DNA from: a virus
Virus record (IMG/VR): IMGVR_UViG_3300045283_000155
Coordinates: 1 to 50,458 of that record
Length of the DNA stretch: 50,458 nt
Direction: 5' to 3' (one strand)
The translations under genes were made by a program, and so were the position numbers. The notes beneath the pieces were generated by a model, which was not told where the DNA came from, made no database searches, and saw only the letters and a list, made by a program, of their open reading frames with translations. How positions within the stretch are numbered: position 1 is the first letter of the stretch; every line of letters begins with the position of its first letter. This document shows, in pieces, positions 22,087-29,529 of the stretch.

Positions 22087-22432
22087 CCTGGACACCTCCG
22101 TCGATGAACTCACCGACCTGATCTTGCGCACCCTCGATGAGCACCGGTACCGCCCCAACCGGGCCTGCATGCACGCCCTGTTCCTCCTGCGTGGTCGAGG
22201 GTTCTACCCGGACAGAGAATGGCGATTCGGTGAAACGGTTGTAACCCCGGTGTTGGAGTTGTGGGATCGGGCTGATGCTTGCTGCGCGAACCCCGTCGGG
22301 GAATGGGGTTCCGCCTACGTCCCGGCGGAGTATGCGGGGGCGTGGGGACAGCGTGAGGCGAACGAGTTGCGGTGGGACGCCCGGCAACTGATCCGCGACT
22401 ACCTGACCGGGCTACTCGGCGGTGACCAATGA
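22079..22432 (+). CDS. Hypothetical protein
   Basis: 117 residues. Begins MPDLDTSVDELTDLILRTLD, sharing its first seven codons almost exactly with the preceding gene. Central GFYPDREWRFGETVVTPVLE and a helical end. No domain recognised. Confidence 0.6.
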   Translation: MPDLDTSVDELTDLILRTLDEHRYRPNRACMHALFLLRGRGFYPDREWRFGETVVTPVLELWDRADACCANPVGEWGSAYVPAEYAGAWGQREANELRWDARQLIRDYLTGLLGGDQ

Positions 22433-22605
22433 GGGCCAAGCCGTGGATGACCTACCTGTCACCAGACGGGCGTCTCTTCGAATATTTGGACGCCGAGTTA
22501 ATTGAGGAGCAGGACGACGGGTTCAAGGTACGAGTTGCCGTCGCAATTGATGCGGGCCGCGTCGCATCTGTTGATGTTTTCGTGCCAAAAACGGAGGCGA
22601 CATGA
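22429..22605 (+). CDS. Hypothetical small protein
   Basis: 58 residues, ATGA overlap. MRAKPWMTYLSPDGRLFEYL, then LIEEQDDGFKVRVAVAI: a short all-beta pattern. Function unknown. Confidence 0.55.
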   Translation: MRAKPWMTYLSPDGRLFEYLDAELIEEQDDGFKVRVAVAIDAGRVASVDVFVPKTEAT

Positions 22606-22609
22606 CCTT

Positions 22610-22774
22610 ATGGCACCCGGCCTCGACGACTACCAACCCTTCTTCGACAACATCCGCAACGCCGACCAAGAACTGTTGGAGGCGCGCCGCTCCTATGACT
22701 GGACCCGTATTGAACAAGCCCGCACCGAACTACGACACGCCATCGAACAGCTCGTCAGCTTCATCATCCGATAG
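22610..22774 (+). CDS. Hypothetical small coiled-coil protein
   Basis: 54 residues from ATG 22610, five bases after the previous stop. Helical and charged (EARRSYDWTRIEQARTELRH). This frame is preferred over an overlapping low-complexity frame starting at 22602. Confidence 0.55.
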   Translation: MAPGLDDYQPFFDNIRNADQELLEARRSYDWTRIEQARTELRHAIEQLVSFIIR

Positions 22775-22782
22775 GGGCAGTG

Positions 22783-23160
22783 ATGGCTGACAGACCACAT
22801 GTGATTACAGGTCAGATGTTCGGTAAGGCTCTGGCGGATGTGGGCGTACTGGACAACTTTGGCACCATCCGACGGGTCGTGGTTGATGCCCAAGCGGACC
22901 ACATCGTCATGCTCTACATCGAACGTTACGGCGATGAACGAATGCTGCAGGTACTGCAAACATTGGACGGCGTCGAAATACGTGAGATGACACGCGAAGC
23001 TCCTTCCTCTGGCATGACTCACACAGCTCTACCAAGGGAAGACGAGAGTCCCGCAACCCATCACAGTGGTGGAGTAGGCGGGGCTGAGAACAGCGGCAGG
23101 GGTTCGGTGGATTCCCCCCACCATCGGACCCCTGCCGCCACAGAAAGGAACACACCATGA
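22783..23160 (+). CDS. Hypothetical protein
   Basis: 125 residues from ATG 22783 (GGGGCAG upstream; GTG 22780 also possible). MADRPHVITGQMFGKALADV, then RRVVVDAQADHIVMLYIERYG; the last 40 residues are disordered. Unknown. Confidence 0.6.
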   Translation: MADRPHVITGQMFGKALADVGVLDNFGTIRRVVVDAQADHIVMLYIERYGDERMLQVLQTLDGVEIREMTREAPSSGMTHTALPREDESPATHHSGGVGGAENSGRGSVDSPHHRTPAATERNTP

Positions 23161-23231
23161 AACGACATCCGATCAGCCGGGTCATCATCCGCCTTTATCA
23201 ACACCACATCACCCAACACACCCCACGGTGA
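23157..23231 (+). CDS. 24-residue basic peptide
   Basis: MKRHPISRVIIRLYQHHITQ and four more residues. Preceded by AGAAAGGAA and overlapping both neighbours by 4 bases. Plausible but very short. Confidence 0.35.
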   Translation: MKRHPISRVIIRLYQHHITQHTPR

Positions 23232-23305
23232 CAGCCGCGCCGGCCTGTCCTGCTCACAACTCGCGGCCCATGTCGGCATCATCGCATTCCTCACCGGGAA
23301 CATGA
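23228..23305 (+). CDS. 25-residue peptide
   Basis: GTG start overlapping the previous stop; MTAAPACPAHNSRPMSASSH and five more residues. Its stop overlaps the next ATG. Low confidence: only the chain of stop/start overlaps supports it. Confidence 0.25.
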   Translation: MTAAPACPAHNSRPMSASSHSSPGT

Positions 23306-23400
23306 TGTGCAGCAAATGCTCCGGCGGATCCTCGTCGGGGGCGGCGCGGCGCAGCTCAGGTATGGGGAAAACCGGGAAGCAGCAGAGAAAACGGAGATGA
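23302..23400 (+). CDS. 32-residue basic peptide
   Basis: MMCSKCSGGSSSGAARR with a CxxC and a lysine/arginine-rich end (GKQQRKRR). Four-base overlap upstream. Could be a small nucleic-acid-binding peptide; uncertain. Confidence 0.35.
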   Translation: MMCSKCSGGSSSGAARRSSGMGKTGKQQRKRR

Positions 23401-23409
23401 GAAAAGCGC

Positions 23410-23628
23410 ATGAAGACATGGCGATTAATCCGCGAGACCTCCGGTCCAGGAGTAGCCGCACCAGTGGGCGTAGTCGCCGAGGTGGCCGAGTTTGACACAG
23501 GCCAATGTGTGCTTTGCTGGTTGACTCAACCTGGCGCAATTGAGATATATCCCTCACGTTCCGCTTTGTCCGCAGTACGTGAGGCATCGGGTCGTTCCTG
23601 GCTAGAGGCTGCGTCGGAAGTAAGGTGA
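23410..23628 (+). CDS. Hypothetical small protein
   Basis: 72 residues preceded by GAGATGAGAAAAG. MKTWRLIRETSGPGVAAPVG, then FDTGQCVLCWLTQPGAIEIY. A similar small protein precedes nucleases in actinophage early operons. Four-base overlap with the nuclease gene. Confidence 0.6.
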   Translation: MKTWRLIRETSGPGVAAPVGVVAEVAEFDTGQCVLCWLTQPGAIEIYPSRSALSAVREASGRSWLEAASEVR

Positions 23629-24467
23629 CTCCTCGCCGGCCGAAGGGCCCACCGCAGCCCGCCAATGATAGCTACGGCTACCGGTATTACAACACGCCTA
23701 TGGGCCGGTTTATGTCCGTCACCACGATTCTTGAGCATGGTGTGCCGAAGCTGGAGTTGAAGCATTGGGCGGCGTGGGAAGCCGCGAAATGCGCGGTCGA
23801 CAGCATTCCCGACCTCGTTAAGGCTCGGGGTGACGAGGCCCGCCGCGAGATTACTTTGTGGATACAGAAAGCATCCGAACGGAAAAGCGACAAGGCGAAG
23901 AACCTGGGAAGCGCCATCCACAAATTCCTGGAGGCCCAGATATTGGGGCAACCAACCCCGGAATACACCGATGAGCAGCGCCCGTTCGTCGAGGGATTCG
24001 CCCGGTTCTTGGATGATTGGCAGCCGCAGTTCGAGGCCACCGAACTAACTGTGGCTAATCCTCAGCATCGTTATGCGGGTACGCTTGACGCTATAGTCCG
24101 GATCCCTTTGTTGGGCGATGGTTTGGGCATGCTTGATTACAAAACTGGTAAGGCCATCTGGTCAGAGGCGGGCACCCAACTAGCAGCGTATCGGCGGTGC
24201 ACGGTGGGATGGACAAAGCCTGAGGGTACTGAGGTTAAGCCACCCGCAACCGATTGGGGGCGCGTGCTGCATATCCGGCCCAAGGGTATGGAGGGCGGCA
24301 CCGTCAAGGGTTATGCGCTGCGATACATGGACACATCAGACGAGCGGTTTAAGAAGTTTCTGGCGGCGCAAGAGACGGCGGAGGATAACGCCCCGGATGG
24401 GCCGGCGTCGCGGGTGGTTGGGCCGCCGGAGAAACTGCCCACGGTGCAGGAGGAAATACCCGCATGA
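23625..24467 (+). CDS. Cas4/RecB-like PD-(D/E)XK exonuclease
   Basis: 280 residues, GTG start. The nuclease core is GTLDAIV (Asp), GLGMLDYKTGKAIWSEAG (Asp-x-Lys) and QLAAYRR, i.e. motifs II, III and QxxxY of the RecB nuclease family; an upstream LGSAIHKFLEA supplies the His of motif I. Actinophages usually encode one such enzyme for recombination and replication. There is no four-Cys iron-sulphur cluster, so it is not a full Cas4. Confidence 0.82.
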   Translation: MTPRRPKGPPQPANDSYGYRYYNTPMGRFMSVTTILEHGVPKLELKHWAAWEAAKCAVDSIPDLVKARGDEARREITLWIQKASERKSDKAKNLGSAIHKFLEAQILGQPTPEYTDEQRPFVEGFARFLDDWQPQFEATELTVANPQHRYAGTLDAIVRIPLLGDGLGMLDYKTGKAIWSEAGTQLAAYRRCTVGWTKPEGTEVKPPATDWGRVLHIRPKGMEGGTVKGYALRYMDTSDERFKKFLAAQETAEDNAPDGPASRVVGPPEKLPTVQEEIPA

Positions 24468-24766
24468 CCATTCATCGCTACGCACTGGACGATCATGCTG
24501 ACGGGCGTTACTGGATCATCGCCGGGCTTGTAGAACTCCAGGGTGGGCACGCTTCCCTCCCCACCGGGATATGCCCGGCAGGTCTCACTGAGATAACCAG
24601 CTGGACTCAACGCGGACGTCTTCACATCAGTACACGGGGACAGGACATCAAGAGGAGTCGGCAGATGGTCACCTTGTCCATACTCGCCCTCTCAATGTTG
24701 ATGTGTGGCTCAGCTGTCGTTGGCGCGCTTGCTCTAGCCGCGTATGTGTGGAGACATACGCCATGA
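24464..24766 (+). CDS. Membrane protein with C-terminal anchor
   Basis: 100 residues, ATGA overlap. Soluble N-terminal 65 residues (MTIHRYALDDHADGRYWIIA), then a strong membrane helix (LSILALSMLMCGSAVVGALA). Unknown function. Confidence 0.6.
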   Translation: MTIHRYALDDHADGRYWIIAGLVELQGGHASLPTGICPAGLTEITSWTQRGRLHISTRGQDIKRSRQMVTLSILALSMLMCGSAVVGALALAAYVWRHTP

Positions 24767-24936
24767 GCACATGCGAGATTTGCCATGAAAGACGTGGCTA
24801 TGCCGTTCGAAATGGCCGACTGGTCTGCAAGCCCTGCCGTGAATGGTGGGACTACTGGACGAATCTTTCACCAGCCGACCAGCGGAGAGAACTTGAGTCT
24901 ATGGCCCGATATGTGGAAGAGAGCGAGCACGTATGA
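24763..24936 (+). CDS. Small zinc-ribbon protein
   Basis: 57 residues. CEICHERRG and LVCKPCREW form a CxxC...CxxC zinc site in the first 27 residues, followed by a charged helix. Possible DNA- or protein-binding adaptor. Overlaps neighbours by 4 bases. Confidence 0.65.
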   Translation: MSTCEICHERRGYAVRNGRLVCKPCREWWDYWTNLSPADQRRELESMARYVEESEHV

Positions 24937-25364
24937 GCCCAATTCTTGAGAAGATTCTCAAGAGGCGTCAGATCGTCGGTGAATGCTGGGAGTGGACCGG
25001 TGCCTGGACGAACATGGGATATGGCGCGATATGGATCGAGGATGAGCAGCGACAGGTCTACGTCCATCGGCGTGCATATGAAATCTACGTAGGTCCAATC
25101 CCTGCGCATCTGGTGCTAGACCACCTCTGCGCTAATCCTCCTTGCTTCAACCCGAAGCACCTCCGCGCTGTCACACAAGGGGAGAATGTCCGCGCGCAGC
25201 CACGAATCGCGTTCCGGACCAGCTGCCGTGCCGGACATCCGTTAACGGGAACGAACGTCTACATCACGCCCAGAGATGGGCTTGTCAAATGCCGGGAATG
25301 CCGCAGGGTTGCCTGCGTCCAGTACGAGGCAAAAAGGACGGCGCGACGTCATGCCAATACTTGA
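24933..25364 (+). CDS. HNH endonuclease (HNH_3 type)
   Basis: 143 residues. CWEWTGAWTNMGYG, then VYVHRRAYEIYVGPIPAHLV, LDHLCANPPCFNPKHL and AVTQGEN are the signature of the actinobacterial HNH_3 family; catalytic His is in LDHLC and Asn in CFNPKHL. A second Cys-rich section (CRAGHPLTG, VKCRECRR) binds zinc. Could be a free-standing homing enzyme or a replication-associated nuclease. Confidence 0.85.
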   Translation: MSPILEKILKRRQIVGECWEWTGAWTNMGYGAIWIEDEQRQVYVHRRAYEIYVGPIPAHLVLDHLCANPPCFNPKHLRAVTQGENVRAQPRIAFRTSCRAGHPLTGTNVYITPRDGLVKCRECRRVACVQYEAKRTARRHANT

Positions 25365-26421
25365 TCTTCAGATCAGGGCCCGCGAACTCGGGCGGATTCG
25401 TCTCGGGCAGGTCGTCCCCACCAGCAACGGTAAAACCCGCCCAAGCAAACTGTCCCAATTCCGGTTCACGTCCTACAGCCGTGAACTCCTGCAGCATGTG
25501 GCCCGCTTATACGGCGGCGAGGTGCATGCGTGGCAGCCGCAAGGTGGTGGCCCACCCGGGTTCGAGGTGATCACCGATGCCACCCGTGTCCCCATCCTTG
25601 TCCCACCGCAACCCGTGTCGCAGTGGTACGAGACGTGGTCCGGTGGTGGCTGCACCCGGCGTTGCGACGGTACGACTGAGGTGATCACCGATCAGCCGTG
25701 CTTGTGTGATCCGGACCCGGAACGGCGGGAATGTAAACCCACCACCCGACTCAACGTCATGTTGCGGGATGTCCCCGGTCTGGGTGTGTGGCGGCTCGAA
25801 TCCCATGGCTACTACGCCGCGGTCGAGTTGCCGGCGGTGGCTGAGTTTCTGGCCCGTACGAAGGGTTATTTGCCGGCGGCGTTGGTGCTTGAGGAACGGG
25901 TTGTGAAACGCAAGGGGGTCACGTTGCGGTATTTGGTTCCGGCGATTGAGGTGGAAGCTGTCACCCCCGGGCAGCTAGTCGCTGGGCAGTCAGCGGATTT
26001 AGTAGCTGGACAACCGATAGACATCTCGGAATGGGTGGAAGTGCCCGAGCGGCCTCCGTTGCCAGCGCTGAGTGGTGATCTGTCGTTTGACATGAAGATC
26101 ACCAGCTCTGCCACCCGTGAAGAACTCCTCGGCATCCTTGACGAGCTGCACCGCGCCGGGCTTGAGAAGACGGAGACGGATCGCATCGTCGAGTTGGCTA
26201 CCACCCGGGCGCATGAACTGGGTGTGGCCCGTACGCCGCGAGGGCAGGTAGATGTTGATTTGCCGCCGAACGTTGATGACTTGTGGGTGCGGATCCTGTC
26301 GTTAGCACCGGACGGGTGGACATCAGGTGATGTGGAAACCGAGTTCACCCGGGCGACCGGTGTGGCTGCGGAGAAGGCTACAGCGGAGGATATGCAGGCT
26401 TACCTCAACAAGGTGACCTGA
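25351..26421 (+). CDS. gp3-like protein (phiC31/phiBT1 recombination directionality factor family)
   Basis: 356 residues from ATG 25351. Recognised by MPILDLQIRARELGRIRLGQ, PSKLSQFRFTS, VPPQPVSQWYETWSGGGCTR, LCDPDPERRECKPTTRLNVM and GLGVWRLESHGYYAAVEL, the conserved body of the gp3-like family. In phiC31 and phiBT1 this protein switches serine integrase to excision. Here integrase is a tyrosine recombinase, so gp3 must have another job, probably in replication next to nuclease and resolvase genes. The zinc-type Cys residues are retained. Confidence 0.85.
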   Translation: MPILDLQIRARELGRIRLGQVVPTSNGKTRPSKLSQFRFTSYSRELLQHVARLYGGEVHAWQPQGGGPPGFEVITDATRVPILVPPQPVSQWYETWSGGGCTRRCDGTTEVITDQPCLCDPDPERRECKPTTRLNVMLRDVPGLGVWRLESHGYYAAVELPAVAEFLARTKGYLPAALVLEERVVKRKGVTLRYLVPAIEVEAVTPGQLVAGQSADLVAGQPIDISEWVEVPERPPLPALSGDLSFDMKITSSATREELLGILDELHRAGLEKTETDRIVELATTRAHELGVARTPRGQVDVDLPPNVDDLWVRILSLAPDGWTSGDVETEFTRATGVAAEKATAEDMQAYLNKVT

Positions 26422-26777
26422 TGGGTCGACAGACAGCGTTTTCTAATCACACCGAGTTTGAACTGTGGGAAGTCAACTGGTGTGACCGCTGCCTGCGCGA
26501 CAAGGCATATCGCGAGCGGGACCAGGGCTACGGCTGTCCCATTCTCGCCAATGTGGTTATCGATAACAGCATTCCGCCAGAGTGGATTGAGCAACCATTC
26601 GAGTCTTATCCATTCGACGCCTACCACTGCATCGAGTTCCGGCCACCCGGCTGGCGTAACCCAGAACCCCAGCCGCAGCCACCGCCGCAGCCCGGACCCG
26701 GCCTATTCCCCGAACCAGAGCGGGCTGTGCGGATGCTTATCCAGCCTCAGCCAGTACGGGAGATGGCTGATGCCTAA
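26421..26777 (+). CDS. Hypothetical zinc-site protein
   Basis: 118 residues. MGRQTAFSNHTEFELWEVNW, then CDRCLRDKAYRERDQGYGC and PILANVVID: the three-Cys pattern of a small actinophage protein family that accompanies gp3 and Hjc. The C-terminus is Pro/Gln-rich. Function unknown; starts on the last base of the gp3 stop. Confidence 0.7.
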   Translation: MGRQTAFSNHTEFELWEVNWCDRCLRDKAYRERDQGYGCPILANVVIDNSIPPEWIEQPFESYPFDAYHCIEFRPPGWRNPEPQPQPPPQPGPGLFPEPERAVRMLIQPQPVREMADA

Positions 26778-27129
26778 CCGCCAGTACGAGGCTGGGCGCC
26801 GCTTCGAATACCGGGTCGTTAAAGACCTCACCAAACGCGGCTACAAAGCTAAGCGGACCCCGGGCAGCAAAGGCGTCTACGACATTCACGCCATCGGCGC
26901 CGGATACAGCCTGTTCGTCCAAGTAAAGTCCGGCAAGGATGACGCCAACTCCAGCCGGGAAGGCATGGAACACGCCGGGTGGAACAAGCTGCTTGACCAC
27001 ACTTCGGTGGTCTATGCGTATCTTCCTGTGGTCGCTGATCGGGATGGCCGCAAAATCCGGTACCGGTTGATCACCGGATACCACACCTACCGGTCCCGGG
27101 ACTGGCCAGCAGAGATGTACGAGCCGTGA
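26770..27129 (+). CDS. Hjc-like Holliday junction resolvase
   Basis: 119 residues from ATG 26770. GRRFEYRVVKDLTKRGYKAK supplies the conserved Glu, RTPGSKGVYDIHAIG the Asp and LFVQVKSGK the Glu/Gln-x-Lys of the archaeal-type Hjc PD-(D/E)XK fold. The usual EVK is QVK here, a Gln in place of Glu at one metal ligand, seen in some family members. Resolves four-way junctions in replicating DNA. Confidence 0.8.
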   Translation: MPNRQYEAGRRFEYRVVKDLTKRGYKAKRTPGSKGVYDIHAIGAGYSLFVQVKSGKDDANSSREGMEHAGWNKLLDHTSVVYAYLPVVADRDGRKIRYRLITGYHTYRSRDWPAEMYEP

Positions 27130-27335
27130 GCGAGATGACCACCGACCCATGCGGCCGCCCATCATTGGGAGTGCACGCTATCTGGCTACGGGCACTAGCC
27201 GATCAGCACGCCGACCCGGCACCGCCCGAAGCGTGGACGCAACGCGAGAAGGTTCTTCGCCGCATCGCGGACGACCTCGACCAGTTGCAAGCCGAACTCG
27301 CTACATGGGTGGGCTTGTTTGAAGGTGTCCCTTGA
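27126..27335 (+). CDS. Hypothetical small helical protein
   Basis: 69 residues, GTGA overlap. Helical middle (LRRIADDLDQLQAELATWV). No domain recognised. Confidence 0.55.
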   Translation: MSEMTTDPCGRPSLGVHAIWLRALADQHADPAPPEAWTQREKVLRRIADDLDQLQAELATWVGLFEGVP

Positions 27336-27508
27336 GCGATGACATGGACCGGCGTCTGGCCAAGTTGGAGGAGATGCTTGCGGCGATCAGCGAGTTGCAC
27401 ACTTCCTACGGTTGGAGCGAGGAGTTCTGCCAGGAGTGCGACCCGATGCTGGATTGGCCGTGTCGGACCCGACGCATCCTGGATGGCATATGCGGGGACA
27501 ACCCATGA
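27332..27508 (+). CDS. Hypothetical small protein
   Basis: 58 residues, TTG start with TTGA overlap. MSDDMDRRLAKLEEMLAAIS, then FCQECDPMLDWPCRTRR with three Cys, a probable zinc site following a coiled coil. Unknown. Confidence 0.55.
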   Translation: MSDDMDRRLAKLEEMLAAISELHTSYGWSEEFCQECDPMLDWPCRTRRILDGICGDNP

Positions 27509-27684
27509 GCCGGGAAGAAGCCCGCCTCGAGCTCGCCGCCCGGTGGGGTGCACCCACCCTGATGCGGGCCGCGGCCGCTGAGTACATGCACGTCCGGGAC
27601 TGGTTACCGCCCCTCACACGGCCGGCGCAGGACCTGCTCGACGCGATGGTGGGGCGGGATGATGACGGGGGAAAGGCAGCCTGA
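27505..27684 (+). CDS. Hypothetical small protein
   Basis: 59 residues, ATGA overlap. MSREEARLELAARWGAPTLM, helical, ending in an acidic-glycine tail. Immediately precedes the replication protein gene. Confidence 0.55.
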   Translation: MSREEARLELAARWGAPTLMRAAAAEYMHVRDWLPPLTRPAQDLLDAMVGRDDDGGKAA

Positions 27685-28278
27685 ATGGCACGGATCCGCG
27701 CGGTGAAACCAGAGGTTCGGCGCAGCCTCACGGTAGGTCAATGGCCTCCGGTTGTGCGTCTCGCGTGGATTTATTTGTGGGGATACCTTGATGATGAGGG
27801 CCGCGGCGTCGACGACATGCGTCTAATCGTGGCGGAACTGTTCCCACTTGACCGAAACGTTACCGAAAAAAAGATGGACTCTTGGCTGCAGCTGATGGCA
27901 TCTACGACCAGCGCGGAAGATGACGAACCGCCGGTGTGCCGTTACGAAGCTGGTGGCCGAAATTACCTACATGCCCCGAAGTGGGCGGTACATCAACGGA
28001 TAAATCGGCCGCAGCCTTCACGGCTTCCTCCGTGCCCGTTCCATGACCATTCAGTGAATGATTCAGTGAACGATTCACGGAGCGGTTCAGTGAACGGTTC
28101 ACTACCCTCGCGCGCGCCCGCGGATCAGGGAAAGGAAAGGATCAGGGAACAGGGATCAGGGAACGCGCGCGCGCGCCTGAGCCCTGATTGGACCCCGAAC
28201 CGTTCGTCCACAACCGACCAGCGGGTAGCCGCTGGGTTGGATCTTGCTAAGCGTCTCGAACGGAAGGCCATCCAATGA
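27685..28278 (+). CDS. Replication initiator-like protein carrying an origin-like array
   Basis: 197 residues. MARIRAVKPEVRRSLTVGQW, then RLAWIYLWGYLDDEGRG and YLHAPKWAVHQRINRPQPSR is the winged-helix domain of a common actinophage replication protein (replisome-organiser type). After residue 120 the protein becomes low complexity (SVNDSVNDSRSGSVNGS) because it is encoded by repeated DNA. This mimics lambda O, where the origin iterons lie in the initiator gene. The C-terminal 35 residues could contact a helicase loader. Confidence 0.75.
   Translation: MARIRAVKPEVRRSLTVGQWPPVVRLAWIYLWGYLDDEGRGVDDMRLIVAELFPLDRNVTEKKMDSWLQLMASTTSAEDDEPPVCRYEAGGRNYLHAPKWAVHQRINRPQPSRLPPCPFHDHSVNDSVNDSRSGSVNGSLPSRAPADQGKERIREQGSGNARARLSPDWTPNRSSTTDQRVAAGLDLAKRLERKAIQ
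28048..28190. other. Candidate replication origin: two iteron sets inside the initiator gene
   Basis: Five 12-bp units resembling GATTCAGTGAAC at 28048-28107, each with an internal TTCAnTGAA-type symmetry. Then three exact copies of GGATCAGGGAA at 28122, 28139 and 28153, with an inverted CCCTGATT near 28182. Alternating CG tracts lie at about 28109-28119 and 28164-28176. Confidence 0.7.
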
Positions 28279-28457
28279 TCGAGGAAGCCCTAGCCGTGTT
28301 TCGCGCAGCTGTCACCCAGTACTGGACCGCCGTAGATGCGGTCCACGGCGCTGACAGCGAATGGGATGGTTGCGTTCACTGCGATAACGCCGCGTGGAAT
28401 CTCGTGTGGGCTGCTCTTGACCTCGACAACGCCCTAGACCATGGGGGACGTCCATGA
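28275..28457 (+). CDS. Hypothetical small protein
   Basis: 60 residues. Helical, acidic, with CVHC (HCDNAAW follows). Coupled to the initiator gene by a 4-base overlap. Unknown. Confidence 0.6.
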   Translation: MIEEALAVFRAAVTQYWTAVDAVHGADSEWDGCVHCDNAAWNLVWAALDLDNALDHGGRP

Positions 28458-28912
28458 CACCCGCCGACGCGGCCCACCTGCTCGCCCTCGTCGCTGCATT
28501 CGACCGACGCACCATCGGCGAAACCGACGCCGTCGCCTGGGCCGACGCACTGGACGGATACACCCCGGACGAATGCGCCGAAGCGGTCCGCGACTACTTC
28601 CGCAACAGCGATGCGTGGCTGATGCCCACCCACGTCCGCGCCATCGTCAAAGCCAAACGTGCCGACCTCGCTGACCGCGCAGCCGCGTATCAGCATCATC
28701 AGGCGATCGCTGCGGTGCCCTACGAGCAGTCCGCGGCGCACAAGGCTTACCTCGAAGCGTCGAAAGTCCTTCAAGCTGCGATGGTGGCTAAATACGAACG
28801 CCTCGGGCAGCCCATGCCGGAGATCTCGGCCCATCCCTTCCGGCGGTGGACACCGAGAGCTGGTGACGCAGCGAAGGCGGCGTTGCGGGCCCGGCTGGAG
28901 GCCACAACATGA
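28454..28912 (+). CDS. Putative helicase-loader-like replication accessory protein
   Basis: 152 residues. MTPADAAHLLALVAAFDRRT, then WADALDGYTPDECAEAVRDY and WLMPTHVRAIVKAKR is a family found beside actinophage replication initiators. All-helical with no ATPase motif, so it would act as an adaptor or loader and not as an AAA+ loader. Assignment to loading is inference from position and family context. Confidence 0.65.
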   Translation: MTPADAAHLLALVAAFDRRTIGETDAVAWADALDGYTPDECAEAVRDYFRNSDAWLMPTHVRAIVKAKRADLADRAAAYQHHQAIAAVPYEQSAAHKAYLEASKVLQAAMVAKYERLGQPMPEISAHPFRRWTPRAGDAAKAALRARLEATT

Positions 28913-29148
28913 CCGACACCGAGATCACCCCAACCTTCCCAGAGTTGGGCGCAGACCCGAACCGCATCATCCTGCTCATCCGCGAGATCCGCGTGTTGGA
29001 GGAGCAGCTGCGGCTAGCGAACATCGACGCGTTCAACGCCGAAGCGAAACTCGGCGAGGTGCGGCGGTACATCGACGAGGCCGATGACGTCTCCTCGTCG
29101 ATGCTCATGCGGCGTTCGCTGCGACGAATCCTGGATGCAACAACATGA
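28909..29148 (+). CDS. Hypothetical coiled-coil protein
   Basis: 79 residues, ATGA overlap. Charged helices (LLIREIRVLEEQLRLANIDA) predict coiled coil. No function known. Confidence 0.6.
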   Translation: MTDTEITPTFPELGADPNRIILLIREIRVLEEQLRLANIDAFNAEAKLGEVRRYIDEADDVSSSMLMRRSLRRILDATT

Positions 29149-29384
29149 CCGACATCAACACTGGCGTAATCCGGACGCGCTGGCCTCTGACCGCGTGGCA
29201 TCAGGACCAAACCGCTGACGTCCACTATCTGTGCGACGAGGTGGACAAACTGACGGAGATGTTGACCGCAGCCACCGACACCGCGATACAACGCGGCAAA
29301 GCCATCGACGAGATTCGGGAGGCGTACCACCTGGAGCAGTGGTGGAAGCTTGACGAGATCCTGGACGGTGCCGATGGCGGCTAG
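29145..29384 (+). CDS. Hypothetical small protein
   Basis: 79 residues, ATGA overlap. MTDINTGVIRTRWPLTAWHQ, then a helical region ending DEILDGADGG. Unknown. Confidence 0.55.
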   Translation: MTDINTGVIRTRWPLTAWHQDQTADVHYLCDEVDKLTEMLTAATDTAIQRGKAIDEIREAYHLEQWWKLDEILDGADGG

Positions 29385-29529
29385 CCAAGTGTTGTATCCC
29401 TGCCCCGAATGTGGCTGGGAAGGTCCCCACTGGGAGTTCTCACCGAACGAGGCGGAGTGTTCCTCGTGCTACTGCGAGTTCAGCCTCGTCGATGAACGAC
29501 CGAACGACGGTGAGCCCGATGGCGGTTAG
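29374..29529 (+). CDS. Small zinc-ribbon protein
   Basis: 51 residues. YPCPECGWEGPHWEF and ECSSCYCEF form a CPxCG-type zinc ribbon. Overlaps both neighbours by about 11 bases. Probably a small regulatory adaptor. Confidence 0.55.
   Translation: MAASQVLYPCPECGWEGPHWEFSPNEAECSSCYCEFSLVDERPNDGEPDGG

Noticed and set aside
22602-22790. Alternative 62-codon frame over the 22610 gene
   Set aside because: Ser/Thr/Pro low-complexity sequence; the overlapping frame at 22610 has normal helical composition.
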